Shown here in pieces: positions 6,938-14,582 of a DNA stretch of 15,192 bases (its first letter is position 1; each line of letters begins with the position of its first letter). Location of the stretch: assembly GCA_003446315.1 (NCBI GenBank), contig DMBA01000185.1:1-15192 (forward strand), in the 5' to 3' direction. A program made the translations under genes and the position numbers. Under the pieces are notes generated by a model. That model was not told the origin of the DNA. It made no database searches and saw only the letters and a list, made by a program, of their open reading frames with translations. The stretch comes from Ruminococcus sp. (GTDB lineage: Bacteria; Bacillota; Clostridia; Oscillospirales; Ruminococcaceae).

Positions 6938-7857
6938 ACCTCAACTGTATCCTGTTCACGCACAATCAGCAGCAATATGTGCTGCACAACTGCCTGCGGT
7001 TCTCCCTCGTCAGGGAGCGCTATCAGGCTTTCAGTACGCTCCGCATCCACATGCTTGCAGATGCGGATGTGCCCATCCCCTGCGCTGTCATACTCGAACT
7101 CGATCAGATTCGCCTCATGCACGGGATCGTGCAGAATGCCGTTTGTATCCGTCAGAACAATCATCGCGTGCTTCAGATCACCGCTGTCAGCTATTCCGCC
7201 GCCCTGACCAAAAATCAGCTCGAACCGGGACTGTATACCCGCGTCACGCTCCGTTCCCTGATGCAGACCTATGCCCTGCCCTATATCTCCTATGACGAAA
7301 ATGTACCCGAAATCTCCTATATCTTCGTCAAGGATAACGCTGCAATGTGGGATTCTATCATCGCTTACAATTATAAGCTGAATCATGGGTTTCCTTACCT
7401 CAGATGTACAAATCTGCTCTGTATGCTTCCGCAAACCGGTTCTGAACCCATCCGGCTCCCCGCTGACCGCTTCCTGCATACCGCTTCCGGCGGAAGCTGC
7501 GCCGATATGGTCAGCCGGATCGACATGGCGAATATGGCAGGCGAATACGGCAGCTTTACACGCACAAATCCCCGCGCCGCTGAACGCAATATCGTCAGAG
7601 TCAGACAGATCCTCCTCGATAAACAGTATCTCTATGACCCGGATGATGCCCTGAAATGGCGCATCGCGCTCAGCAACCGCAAACTCTTTTCCAAGTCTGT
7701 CTCCTATGCCGGTTACTGCGGTGAGGATCTCGAAGACCTCGTGCAAGCCGGCGATTTCGTCACCGCCCGCGTCAGCAGGATCGTCATGACCGGCGATGAA
7801 CGCGGGATCATTACAACAGATACGTTCTACTTCGACGACTTCTGCAACAATACCTGA
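6934..7857 (+). CDS. Baseplate hub-like tail protein (XkdQ/gpD-type, tentative)
   Basis: 307 aa from a TTG at 6934, with GGGGGTGG about 7 nt upstream. No ATG alternative keeps the conserved-looking N-terminus. The first half (VILELDQIRLMHGIVQNA, then HRVLQITAVSYSAALTKNQ and LYTRVTLRSLMQTY) resembles the beta domains of XkdQ/YqbQ and gpD-like hub proteins, in which short 'G-x-V' strands precede a 'y...L' helix. The remainder has SRIDMANMAGEYGSF, RKLFSKSVSYAGY and GDFVTARVSRIVMTG. The hub sits at the tail tip and threads the tape measure, but no tape-measure or tube gene is present. This is the last gene of the plus-strand block. Confidence 0.42.
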   Translation: MNLNCILFTHNQQQYVLHNCLRFSLVRERYQAFSTLRIHMLADADVPIPCAVILELDQIRLMHGIVQNAVCIRQNNHRVLQITAVSYSAALTKNQLEPGLYTRVTLRSLMQTYALPYISYDENVPEISYIFVKDNAAMWDSIIAYNYKLNHGFPYLRCTNLLCMLPQTGSEPIRLPADRFLHTASGGSCADMVSRIDMANMAGEYGSFTRTNPRAAERNIVRVRQILLDKQYLYDPDDALKWRIALSNRKLFSKSVSYAGYCGEDLEDLVQAGDFVTARVSRIVMTGDERGIITTDTFYFDDFCNNT

Positions 7858-7871
7858 ACTGACGCTCCCAA

Positions 7872-7936
7872 ACACAAAAAGCGCCGCCGCAAACGCCGTA
7901 AAAGCATCGCTCTTACACATGCGTTTGCAGCGGCGC
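7872..7936 (-). terminator. Intrinsic terminator of the ECF/B12 operon
   Basis: The arms 7881-7896 and 7921-7936 pair over 16 positions with a single C.A mismatch (GCGCCGC-c-GCAAACGC with its complement). The minus strand continues into TTTTTGTGTTT, as expected for an intrinsic terminator 24 nt past the S-component stop. The loop is 24 nt and can form a small inner stem (GTAA/TTAC). No T-run follows on the plus strand, so it probably does not stop the phage-like operon efficiently. Confidence 0.85.
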
Positions 7937-7959
7937 TCATCCTGCGCCCTGCCGGTACT

Positions 7960-8646
7960 TCATAAGCCATATTTCTTCTTGATCCGGGACAGCTTGTCGC
8001 CGATCGGTTTCGCAAACAGCATCAGGAAAAAGACATTCGATACTGCATATAACATCGTCAGCGGAAATGCCGATGCGATCGCTGCGGCATACTCCGGCAA
8101 TGTGAACTCCTTGTATGTCCATACCGTCGTCCAGACATCCATCAGCATCGAATAAGTGATGCCTGATAAAAAGCCATAACTATATAACAGCAGCCGTGAG
8201 GAGATCAGCGGCTTTTTCATGTATCCCGCAAATAATCCGATCATCCCCCATGCCAGCATCTGAAACGGTGCCCACGGGCCCTGTCCCATCACAAAATTCG
8301 ATAATACCGCCGAAAATGCCCCGACCAGAAATCCTGCTTCCGATCCCAGATACAGCGCTGATAAGATCGTCAGTGCAGTGATCGGTTTAATCAGCGGCAG
8401 CATCCGTCCAAGCACCGATAACGCCGTCATCACGGATACCAGTATCATGCGCCGCGTCCCAAGCTCCCTGCGGTCAAAGCCTGCAAAAAATAACAGCAGC
8501 GCCATCACTGCCATCAGGAACGTCACAAGCGCATAATACTGCGGCTGCTCCTCCGGCGGCGTGAGCAATACCAGTGCGGGCATCAGCAGAAACGGCAGTC
8601 CGATTTGCAGCATCCGCCGGATCCGCGCCGATTTGATGACTAACAT
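7960..8646 (-). CDS. ECF transporter S component, CbrT-like (probable cobalamin-binding)
   Basis: 228 aa, strongly hydrophobic membrane protein. S components bind the vitamin and topple in the membrane when the EcfT/EcfA module hydrolyses ATP. The core (from about residue 64) has RRMILVSVMTALSVLGRMLP, then KPITALTILSALYLGSEAGF and MGQGPWAPFQMLAWGMIGL. The G-Q-G-P-W-x-P segment is characteristic of the S-component group associated with cobalamin. Two further membrane segments at about 12-28 and 40-55 precede the core. The ATG at 8646 overlaps the EcfA stop by 7 bp, with GGTGAG upstream. Substrate is inferred from the operon (cobalamin riboswitch, transcobalamin-like proteins). It may be a B12 precursor or another corrinoid. 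Confidence 0.82.
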   Translation of the reverse strand: MLVIKSARIRRMLQIGLPFLLMPALVLLTPPEEQPQYYALVTFLMAVMALLLFFAGFDRRELGTRRMILVSVMTALSVLGRMLPLIKPITALTILSALYLGSEAGFLVGAFSAVLSNFVMGQGPWAPFQMLAWGMIGLFAGYMKKPLISSRLLLYSYGFLSGITYSMLMDVWTTVWTYKEFTLPEYAAAIASAFPLTMLYAVSNVFFLMLFAKPIGDKLSRIKKKYGL

Positions 8647-10304
8647 CGCTGCTCACCGCCTCCCGGTTTGCCCCAGCCGTTCTCCGCTGCAAGCCGCAGC
8701 ACCTGCCCGACTGTCACTGTGTTCTCATAATATCCGCGTGAGATGCGGCTCGCTGCTGTTGTGTAAAATGTATTTGCTGCAAAAAAACGCATCGGACTGT
8801 CCGCCGATACCAGCTCGCCCTGCGACAAAAATCCGCAGCAGTCTGCATATTCTGCTGCAAATTCAATGTCATGCGTCACCATCAGGATCGTGATGCCCTT
8901 TTCCTGTAACCCGTGCAGCACCCCTGCCAGAATCCGCTTCGATGCACCGTCCAAACCCTTCGTCGGCTCGTCCAGCAGCAAGAGCCGCGGCTTCGTCAGC
9001 ATGACTTTCGCAAGCGCCAGTATCTGCTGCTGCCCGCCGCTGAGATCATATGGATGCTGCGTCAGCAAAGGTGCCAGCGCAAACGGGAAATCTGCAAGCG
9101 TTTCTGCATAGGAACGGTCAATCTCTGCAAGCTCCTCTGCGCCGGTATTGTGCAGAAAGACCGTCTGCACATCCTGCGGCAAAAGCGTGACGCATTCCTG
9201 ATGCAGACTCCGCCCCTTGTAATCCTGTATCCGTTTGCCGAAGATCTTCAATGTGCCGGCATAACAGCGGTTGATCCCCGCAAGTGCAGATAATACAGTC
9301 GATTTGCCTGCGCCGTTTCCGCCGATCATACAATATAACATGCCCGTTTCAACCGTGAAGCTCAGATCCCGCAGAATGTCACGCCCGCTGCGGGTGTAAC
9401 GAAAATATATATGCGAGCATTCGATCGCATGCTCTGTTCGCTGCCGCGGCTCCGGCTCCGGTAATCGCCTGATCCGGTTCGGAAGCTGCGGCATGATCTC
9501 CGTCCGTGCTTCCCGCACCGAAAGCGGACACATGCCCTCCATCCCGAATCCGCGATGAAGCTGCACCGCCGCCGGCATGTCTTCCGGCAAGTCCTGATCC
9601 CGCGGGATGTGCGTCAGCAGCGCCTTCGGCTCCCCTTGCTGCGTGATCGTTCCGTTTTCCATCAGCAGCATCCGGTCACTCAGCGGGATCACTTCCCCCA
9701 AACGATGCTCCGCAATCAGTACCGTGACCGAAAAATCCCGGTTCAGCCGGTGCAGTGTCGTCAGAAAATCTGCCGCCGCAATCGGATCAAGCTGCGCGGT
9801 CGGCTCATCCAGCAGCAATAGCTTCGGCTGCAATATCATCACCGATGCCAGATTCAATAATTGCTTCTGCCCGCCGGATAAGGTCGCCGGATCACGCTCC
9901 AGCCACGACTCCATCCCAAAATAAGATGCAATCTCTGCGATCCGCCGCCGCATGATCTCCGGCGGCGTTCCTGCGTTCTCAAGCCCGAATGCCAATTCGT
10001 GAAATACGCGGTCGGTCACGATCTGCTGCTCCGGATGCTGCATCACAAAGCCAATCTCGCCCGCAAAACACGGCGCTTCTGCTCCGTCGATCGGTTTGCC
10101 CTCAAAATATACTGCACCGCTGCGGCTGCATAACGGCATCAGCTCCCGCTTGCACATGTGCAGCAGGGTCGATTTGCCGCAGCCCGTTGCGCCGCATAAT
10201 ACTGCAAAGCTGCCGTTCGGGATCTCAAATGTGACATCCCGGAGCACCGGTTTTTCGCATTCCGGATATGTCACCGTCAGATGTTCTGCCGCAAGCGATA
10301 CCAT
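8640..10304 (-). CDS. ecfA: Fused ECF transporter ATPase (EcfA-EcfA')
   Basis: 554 aa holding two complete ABC ATPase domains in one chain, which replace the usual separate EcfA1 and EcfA2 subunits. Domain 1 has Walker A GATGCGKST (38-46), Q-loop Gln89, signature LSGGQ (142-146), Walker B LLLLDE (162-167) and H-loop His200. Domain 2 has Walker A GGNGAGKST (328-336), Q-loop at 377, LSGGQ (421-425), LLLLDE (441-446) and His478. Both sites look functional. A 50-residue Pro/Arg-rich linker (about 240-290) joins them. The ATG at 10304 is chosen because AAAGGAGG lies 7 nt upstream. The frame stays open further upstream but reads into ecfT, which it overlaps by 28 bp. The protein drives import by binding the EcfT coupling helices. 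Confidence 0.93.
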   Translation of the reverse strand: MVSLAAEHLTVTYPECEKPVLRDVTFEIPNGSFAVLCGATGCGKSTLLHMCKRELMPLCSRSGAVYFEGKPIDGAEAPCFAGEIGFVMQHPEQQIVTDRVFHELAFGLENAGTPPEIMRRRIAEIASYFGMESWLERDPATLSGGQKQLLNLASVMILQPKLLLLDEPTAQLDPIAAADFLTTLHRLNRDFSVTVLIAEHRLGEVIPLSDRMLLMENGTITQQGEPKALLTHIPRDQDLPEDMPAAVQLHRGFGMEGMCPLSVREARTEIMPQLPNRIRRLPEPEPRQRTEHAIECSHIYFRYTRSGRDILRDLSFTVETGMLYCMIGGNGAGKSTVLSALAGINRCYAGTLKIFGKRIQDYKGRSLHQECVTLLPQDVQTVFLHNTGAEELAEIDRSYAETLADFPFALAPLLTQHPYDLSGGQQQILALAKVMLTKPRLLLLDEPTKGLDGASKRILAGVLHGLQEKGITILMVTHDIEFAAEYADCCGFLSQGELVSADSPMRFFAANTFYTTAASRISRGYYENTVTVGQVLRLAAENGWGKPGGGEQRC

Positions 10305-11155
10305 GTCAGCGCCTCCTTTCCTTCGTGGATCAGCGGCAATGCCGCCAGTAAGCCATATGCTGCCAGAATTCCGCCGTATAACAGCGTTCGTTCCGGCGCG
10401 GCACAGGTCGGGTAAAACTGCCACTCCGCTGTTCCCGATGCAATGCCGTATAATACAAATGCCGTCAGCAGCACCGTTTCTGCAAGCAAAAGCAGATCGC
10501 CGCGCCCCCAGCGAAAATATGTGAAACTCGTGCGCGGCTGTGTCCCGTATCCGCGGGCTGCCATGCTGTTCGCCGTGATGATGCCGTTTTCCAGCGCCCA
10601 TGTCAGTAAGATCGAAAAGACATGCAAGCCGCCCCGTACATCGTCGATCAGATGCCCCTCACGATATAACCCAAGTGCACGCTGGGTATCCTGAATCTTT
10701 CGCATCTGCTGCCGGAATAACGTCAGATTCCGCACCGCCATCGAGAAGATCAGGGCGAGCTTCGGCGATAAATAACGGAAAATATAAAACAGCTTCTCAC
10801 TCGTCATCAAATCCGAAAAACTCCGGAACCAGTACAGCATCGCCGCAAGCCGTATGCCTGTGACAGTGCCGTAAAATAACGCTTCTGCTGTGTATGCGCG
10901 TTCGTTGATGAAAAATAAGACCGTGGTGCCGTGCTGGTTCCAAAGCGGGTTCAGAATCGCAAATAAAACCGGCATGCCGATCGCTAAAATATGAAAAGAT
11001 GCGTGCTTTCTGCCGTTTCGTGCCACGAAAAAGCCGATTGCCGCAAGCAGGGAGATCCCAAGCAGCACAGGCTCCATGCAGAAAATCGTAATACATGCCG
11101 TCAGCAGCAAATGCACTGAGACTGCTGCCGGATTCATCGCTTCAAAATGCCGCAA
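10277..11155 (-). CDS. ecfT: ECF transporter transmembrane coupling component EcfT
   Basis: 292 aa, polytopic membrane protein that links the ATPases to the S component. Hydrophobic segments lie at about 12-30, 32-48, 54-70, 85-110 and, near the C-terminus, about 215-235 and 250-270. Two Ala-Arg-Gly-type coupling helices are visible: RALGLYREG (about 159-167) and AARGYG (about 200-205), the latter a near-perfect match to the EcfT C-terminal motif. The start is a TTG at 11155 with GAGAGGAG about 10 nt upstream. An ATG at 11137 would shorten it by 6 residues. The start of ecfA lies inside this gene, so the two are probably translationally coupled. It begins 36 bp after the transcobalamin-like gene ends. 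Confidence 0.87.
   Translation of the reverse strand: MRHFEAMNPAAVSVHLLLTACITIFCMEPVLLGISLLAAIGFFVARNGRKHASFHILAIGMPVLFAILNPLWNQHGTTVLFFINERAYTAEALFYGTVTGIRLAAMLYWFRSFSDLMTSEKLFYIFRYLSPKLALIFSMAVRNLTLFRQQMRKIQDTQRALGLYREGHLIDDVRGGLHVFSILLTWALENGIITANSMAARGYGTQPRTSFTYFRWGRGDLLLLAETVLLTAFVLYGIASGTAEWQFYPTCAAPERTLLYGGILAAYGLLAALPLIHEGKEALTWYRLRQNI
10312..10317 (-). promoter_or_regulatory. Strong ribosome binding site deciding the ecfA start
   Basis: AGGAGG on the minus strand (CCTCCT on plus), 7 nt before ATG 10304 and inside the end of ecfT. It fixes the ATPase start despite the frame being open upstream. Confidence 0.7.
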
Positions 11156-11191
11156 GCTGCGCCAACTCCTCTCTCCCTTGCGCTTCTTCCA

Positions 11192-13108
11192 TCAAAGATC
11201 AACCGTGTATGCCCAGATCACACGGTCGCCGTCATGCAGCGTATATGCGCCGCAGCCTACATCCGGCCGTTCGCCGTTGACCGTGTATGTCCAGCCGGAC
11301 AAATCACCGAAATCAAATTCATACAGCGATGCGATGCCGCGCACATATGCGGTGTCTACCACATCGCCCGATACGCCGTCTACTTCAATTTGCAGATTGT
11401 ATGCCTTCACTGCATCATATAACAGCTCCAGCCCGTTTTCACCCTCGGAAATCGAGAACTCCGTCAGCGGCATGATGACACCGTCCGCCGGATATCGCTC
11501 GCTTCCTTCCATGCCGCAGATCACATCACAGCGAATCGCCATTGTGACCGTTCCGCCGCCCGTTTTTTGCTCGCTCTGATAAAACTGCGCCGGCGATTCA
11601 ACACGGATCACCCAGATCAAGCCGATCACGGCTGCGCATCCGCCCGCAAGCGTTGCATAGGTCTTCCAACTGCGATTGTGCCGCAGGAAGAAGATCAGCG
11701 CTGCTCCGCCGAAGATCACCGCTGCACCTGCTGTCATCGGAATGCGGTAAGGATATTTCTCCCGATCTGTGCGCGTATCCGCAGGCGGGGCGGTCGTGTG
11801 GATCTCCTCCGGCTCCGTTTGTACCGTGACCGTTGTCCGTTCCGCGGCAGTCTCCTGCTTATCAGATTTTGTGCTTTCCTCAGCAGATACGCTTGTTTCT
11901 GTCACAGATGACGTTGCTTTTGCGGTCGCTTTTCCCGTCACGGATGTGCGCTGCGCTGTACCGTCTGTTCCGGCAGATTCCGCTGCTGCAATCTGCGTGG
12001 TCTGTGCATCCTGCCGGCTGTCCGTCTGATCTGCATGTGCGGGCGGCGTTGTCTGCCGCGCCTGCTCCCGCTGCGTTTCCCGCGGCTGTGTTTCCGTATT
12101 CCGGCGCGTCTGCACCGGCGGCTCCGTTTCTGCCGGCTGCTCCGGTTCTGTCACCGGATCCGTCGCATTGCGATATAAAAACAGCGGCTGCTTTCCGCTT
12201 TGCAGCAGGTCTTCTGCGGTGTATGCAAGAAACGTCTGCACCGTTGCCATTGCGCTGTAACCGCCGCCCGCTGTGTGCGCATACTGCCCATCGCCGATCC
12301 GATATTGCAGGATGCCGTCCAGCAATGTGCTGCCGTCCTTGATAAACCGACCGTCATTCAGCGGGTCGATGCCCATGCAGCATAATGCGATCCAGACCTG
12401 TGCCGTGCTCTCCGGATTCTCTGTGCCGTAACTGCGGTATGCGCCGCTGCTCAACTGCGCACCGGATAAAAACTGCACGCCGCGCTCCAGTGCTGCCGAT
12501 ACATTCCCGTCACCGGCATTCGGGGCAAGCGCCTGCATCGCCATTGCTGTGACATCCGGGTCGCCGTATGTGCCCGGAAGTGACCATCCGCCGTCGGCGC
12601 ATTGCCGTGCGATCAGCGTTTCTGCGACATCCTGCGCCGTGAAGCGCTGCGACGGTACACCATTATTCAGCAGGTGCAGCGCAAAGATCCAGCTCATAAT
12701 GCCCTGTTCGCCTGCGCTTTGCTCCAGCATATCGCCGCAGACTGCCGGTATATCCGCGGAACAGGCAAGCAATGAAAGGGCAAGCCGTTCGCGGGATGTC
12801 GCTGACGGCTCGTCCTCCGTTGTCAGATATGTTTGCAGGGCACTTTGATATGCAGTCAGATCATATCCGCCCTGCGATGACAGCGCCATGCAGTACCAGT
12901 CCGGCGAACTCATGCCGACCATCGACGGCAGCGTGTTCGTGACCCAGTTTTCCATATCGCCGCCGCTTTGCTGTGTCAGGATCTCCGCGGCATAATCAGG
13001 GATCCTGTTGTCATATGCCTCCGCTATATGCAAGGAGAGCAGCCGGAAACTGCTCAAGCCCATAAAGAGCATACAAATTCCGGCTGCTGTTTTTCTTTTT
13101 CGATTCAT
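11192..13108 (-). CDS. Membrane-tethered transcobalamin/intrinsic-factor-like protein (alpha/alpha barrel + DUF4430-like domain)
   Basis: 638 aa. Residues 1-30 are a signal peptide or anchor (MNRKRK, then a hydrophobic run). Residues about 35-305 form an alpha/alpha-barrel of prenyltransferase/squalene-oxidase type, with repeats such as DGGWSLPGTYGDPDVTAMAM (172-191), SSGAYRSYG and DGQYAHTAGGGYSAMATVQ. About 315-450 is a Thr/Glu/Gln/Pro-rich stalk. Two membrane helices (about 456-475 and 483-502) flank a short basic loop RHNRSWK, so both flanking domains should be outside. The C-terminus (about 515-638) has the DUF4430 pattern SGWTYTVNG ... GAYTLHDGDRVIWAY. An alpha barrel plus a DUF4430-type beta domain is the domain set of animal transcobalamin and intrinsic factor. 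The ATG has GGAG 5 nt upstream. Corrinoid capture for the downstream ECF importer is inferred. Confidence 0.8.
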   Translation of the reverse strand: MNRKRKTAAGICMLFMGLSSFRLLSLHIAEAYDNRIPDYAAEILTQQSGGDMENWVTNTLPSMVGMSSPDWYCMALSSQGGYDLTAYQSALQTYLTTEDEPSATSRERLALSLLACSADIPAVCGDMLEQSAGEQGIMSWIFALHLLNNGVPSQRFTAQDVAETLIARQCADGGWSLPGTYGDPDVTAMAMQALAPNAGDGNVSAALERGVQFLSGAQLSSGAYRSYGTENPESTAQVWIALCCMGIDPLNDGRFIKDGSTLLDGILQYRIGDGQYAHTAGGGYSAMATVQTFLAYTAEDLLQSGKQPLFLYRNATDPVTEPEQPAETEPPVQTRRNTETQPRETQREQARQTTPPAHADQTDSRQDAQTTQIAAAESAGTDGTAQRTSVTGKATAKATSSVTETSVSAEESTKSDKQETAAERTTVTVQTEPEEIHTTAPPADTRTDREKYPYRIPMTAGAAVIFGGAALIFFLRHNRSWKTYATLAGGCAAVIGLIWVIRVESPAQFYQSEQKTGGGTVTMAIRCDVICGMEGSERYPADGVIMPLTEFSISEGENGLELLYDAVKAYNLQIEVDGVSGDVVDTAYVRGIASLYEFDFGDLSGWTYTVNGERPDVGCGAYTLHDGDRVIWAYTVDL

Positions 13109-13129
13109 TTTTCTCCGTTTCGTTTGCCG

Positions 13130-14497
13130 TTACTCTGCATCTTCCGCAACGCCGGAACGCTTCAAAATGGTATAACCGGTGCCTGTCACGATGCATGTGC
13201 CGAACAGGAACAGCAAACCGGTCATGTCATTGTTGCCGGTCTGCGGCAGTTCACCGGAAGGCGCGGTTGTAACTGTGGTTTCTGTGATTGTTGTGAAGAG
13301 CTCTGTTGCTGTTGTGATGAAGGGATCCTCATCCGTTGTGGTGTAGATCTCATCATCTGTTGTGGTGTCCGCAGTTGTTGTAATGGTTTCTGTTGTTGTG
13401 AAAATATCGTCCTCAAATGTCTCCGTGGTGGTCTGCGGCGCAGTCTGTGTGGTCACGGTCGTTGTCGTTGCAGGATCCGTCACAACAATGCGGATTCTTG
13501 CAACCATGCCATAATAGCGTGCAATCAGTGTAGTCTCACCGGGTGCAACACCCTCAACGCATGCCGTGCCGGGACTTGTGCCGTGTTTATCCGTCAATAC
13601 TGCAATAGATTCATCCTCAATGCTGAATTCTGCATCCATATAACCGTGGACAAAATACCATGCATATCCGCCCGGAACAAGAACAGGATCATTGAATGGA
13701 TCTGCGACAATTTCCATAGAACAGTCGAAAAGCTCAGTCGTTGTTGTTTGTTCCGGCTCTGTCTCCGTTGTGGTGTCTTCCGAATCCGCGACATTGAAGC
13801 ATGCAACCGGCGGAACAATGATCTTGTCATCGCATTCTGCACTATAAATCACTGTGCCGCTCTGGTCGAACGTAAGGTAGACATCACCGTTCTCATCCGT
13901 GACATAATCCGTGCGTTCGCCGTCCTTTGTAATGACTGCACCTGCCAGCGGTTCCGTATGCGCTACCCAGTTTTCATCATAAACAATCGCATCCAGATGC
14001 AGCGGCATAACATCCCCTACATACAAATCCCCGTCAAAGGAGCGCATATCGAACATGGTATATGTATCTGAATATGTCTTCGCATCCTTGTAGACATAGA
14101 AATATACATAGTCCTCATCGCTGACCGGATCACTCAGACCGGATGCAAACTGATCGTTGACCGTATAGCCATAGCTGCCGCCGTTTTCGACACCCCAGAG
14201 CCTTACGATGCTGTTGCCCCACTCGGTTGTTTTGGTCTTGTAGCCTTCTGCTGCGCCGCCGTCATAGAACTGATTATGCGCGGTGATGATGACATCATTG
14301 ACAGTCAGGCTGCCGTCTTCGTCTGCATCCAGAAGCTGGATCCTTTGATTTGCAATCTCCAGATCGCCCTGGCATGCACAGGAAACATAGACATACTGCG
14401 ATGAATCTGAAACGGTTTCAGCAAATGCCGTCAGAACAAACGGTGCTGAAACAGTCAATGCCGTCATTGCAGCAAGAAACGATGTTGCCTTTTTCAT
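13130..14497 (-). CDS. LPXTG-anchored surface protein with DUF4430/transcobalamin-beta-like domain
   Basis: 455 aa. Signal peptide about 1-27 (MKKATSFLAA ... LTAFAE). Residues about 35-140 look like a DUF4430-type domain: GVENGGSYGYTVNDQFASG and DPVSDEDYVYFYVYKD carry the family's 'G..ngGsw.Y.vN' pattern. It embeds an EF-hand-like loop DADEDGSLTVND (Asp57, 59, 61 and 68). An Ig-like segment (about 183-236), a short Thr linker and a second beta domain (about 258-341, EGVAPGETTLIARY, Big2-like) follow, then a Thr-rich stalk and the sorting signal LPQTG (417-421), a hydrophobic helix and KR tail. Sortase would therefore link it to peptidoglycan. AGGAGG lies 7 nt before the ATG. It is the first gene after the cobalamin riboswitch and terminator, so surface corrinoid binding is the best guess, but no ligand is proven. 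Confidence 0.85.
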   Translation of the reverse strand: MKKATSFLAAMTALTVSAPFVLTAFAETVSDSSQYVYVSCACQGDLEIANQRIQLLDADEDGSLTVNDVIITAHNQFYDGGAAEGYKTKTTEWGNSIVRLWGVENGGSYGYTVNDQFASGLSDPVSDEDYVYFYVYKDAKTYSDTYTMFDMRSFDGDLYVGDVMPLHLDAIVYDENWVAHTEPLAGAVITKDGERTDYVTDENGDVYLTFDQSGTVIYSAECDDKIIVPPVACFNVADSEDTTTETEPEQTTTTELFDCSMEIVADPFNDPVLVPGGYAWYFVHGYMDAEFSIEDESIAVLTDKHGTSPGTACVEGVAPGETTLIARYYGMVARIRIVVTDPATTTTVTTQTAPQTTTETFEDDIFTTTETITTTADTTTDDEIYTTTDEDPFITTATELFTTITETTVTTAPSGELPQTGNNDMTGLLFLFGTCIVTGTGYTILKRSGVAEDAE

Positions 14498-14582
14498 AAT
14501 GATACCTCCTGAAAAAAATTTTTATCAGTCAAGACATATTCTGTCTATTACTGAACACTTTTGAAACATGCGCTTTGCAAAT

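Noticed and set aside
7881..7936. Hairpin as a bidirectional terminator
   Set aside because: The plus-strand continuation is TCATCC with no T-run, so only the minus-strand direction is supported.
10305..10601. Upstream extension of the fused ATPase
   Set aside because: The sequence before ATG 10304 reads out of frame through ecfT and lacks any ATPase feature. AGGAGG marks the true start.
11567..12342. Several plus-strand ORFs opposite the transcobalamin-like gene
   Set aside because: All are Ser/Ala/Pro/Arg-rich antisense shadows without start signals or domains.
13240..13470. Thr-codon repeats as a tandem DNA repeat or CRISPR-like array
   Set aside because: Repetition comes from ACA/ACC/ACG Thr codons of the wall-spanning stalk. 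There are no fixed-length repeats or spacers.
12968..14071. 367-aa Cys-rich plus-strand ORF opposite the LPXTG gene
   Set aside because: It is a mirror of Thr (ACA/ACG/ACC) codon runs on the minus strand and has no ribosome binding site or known domain. The minus-strand gene has a signal peptide, domains, sorting signal and strong ribosome binding site.
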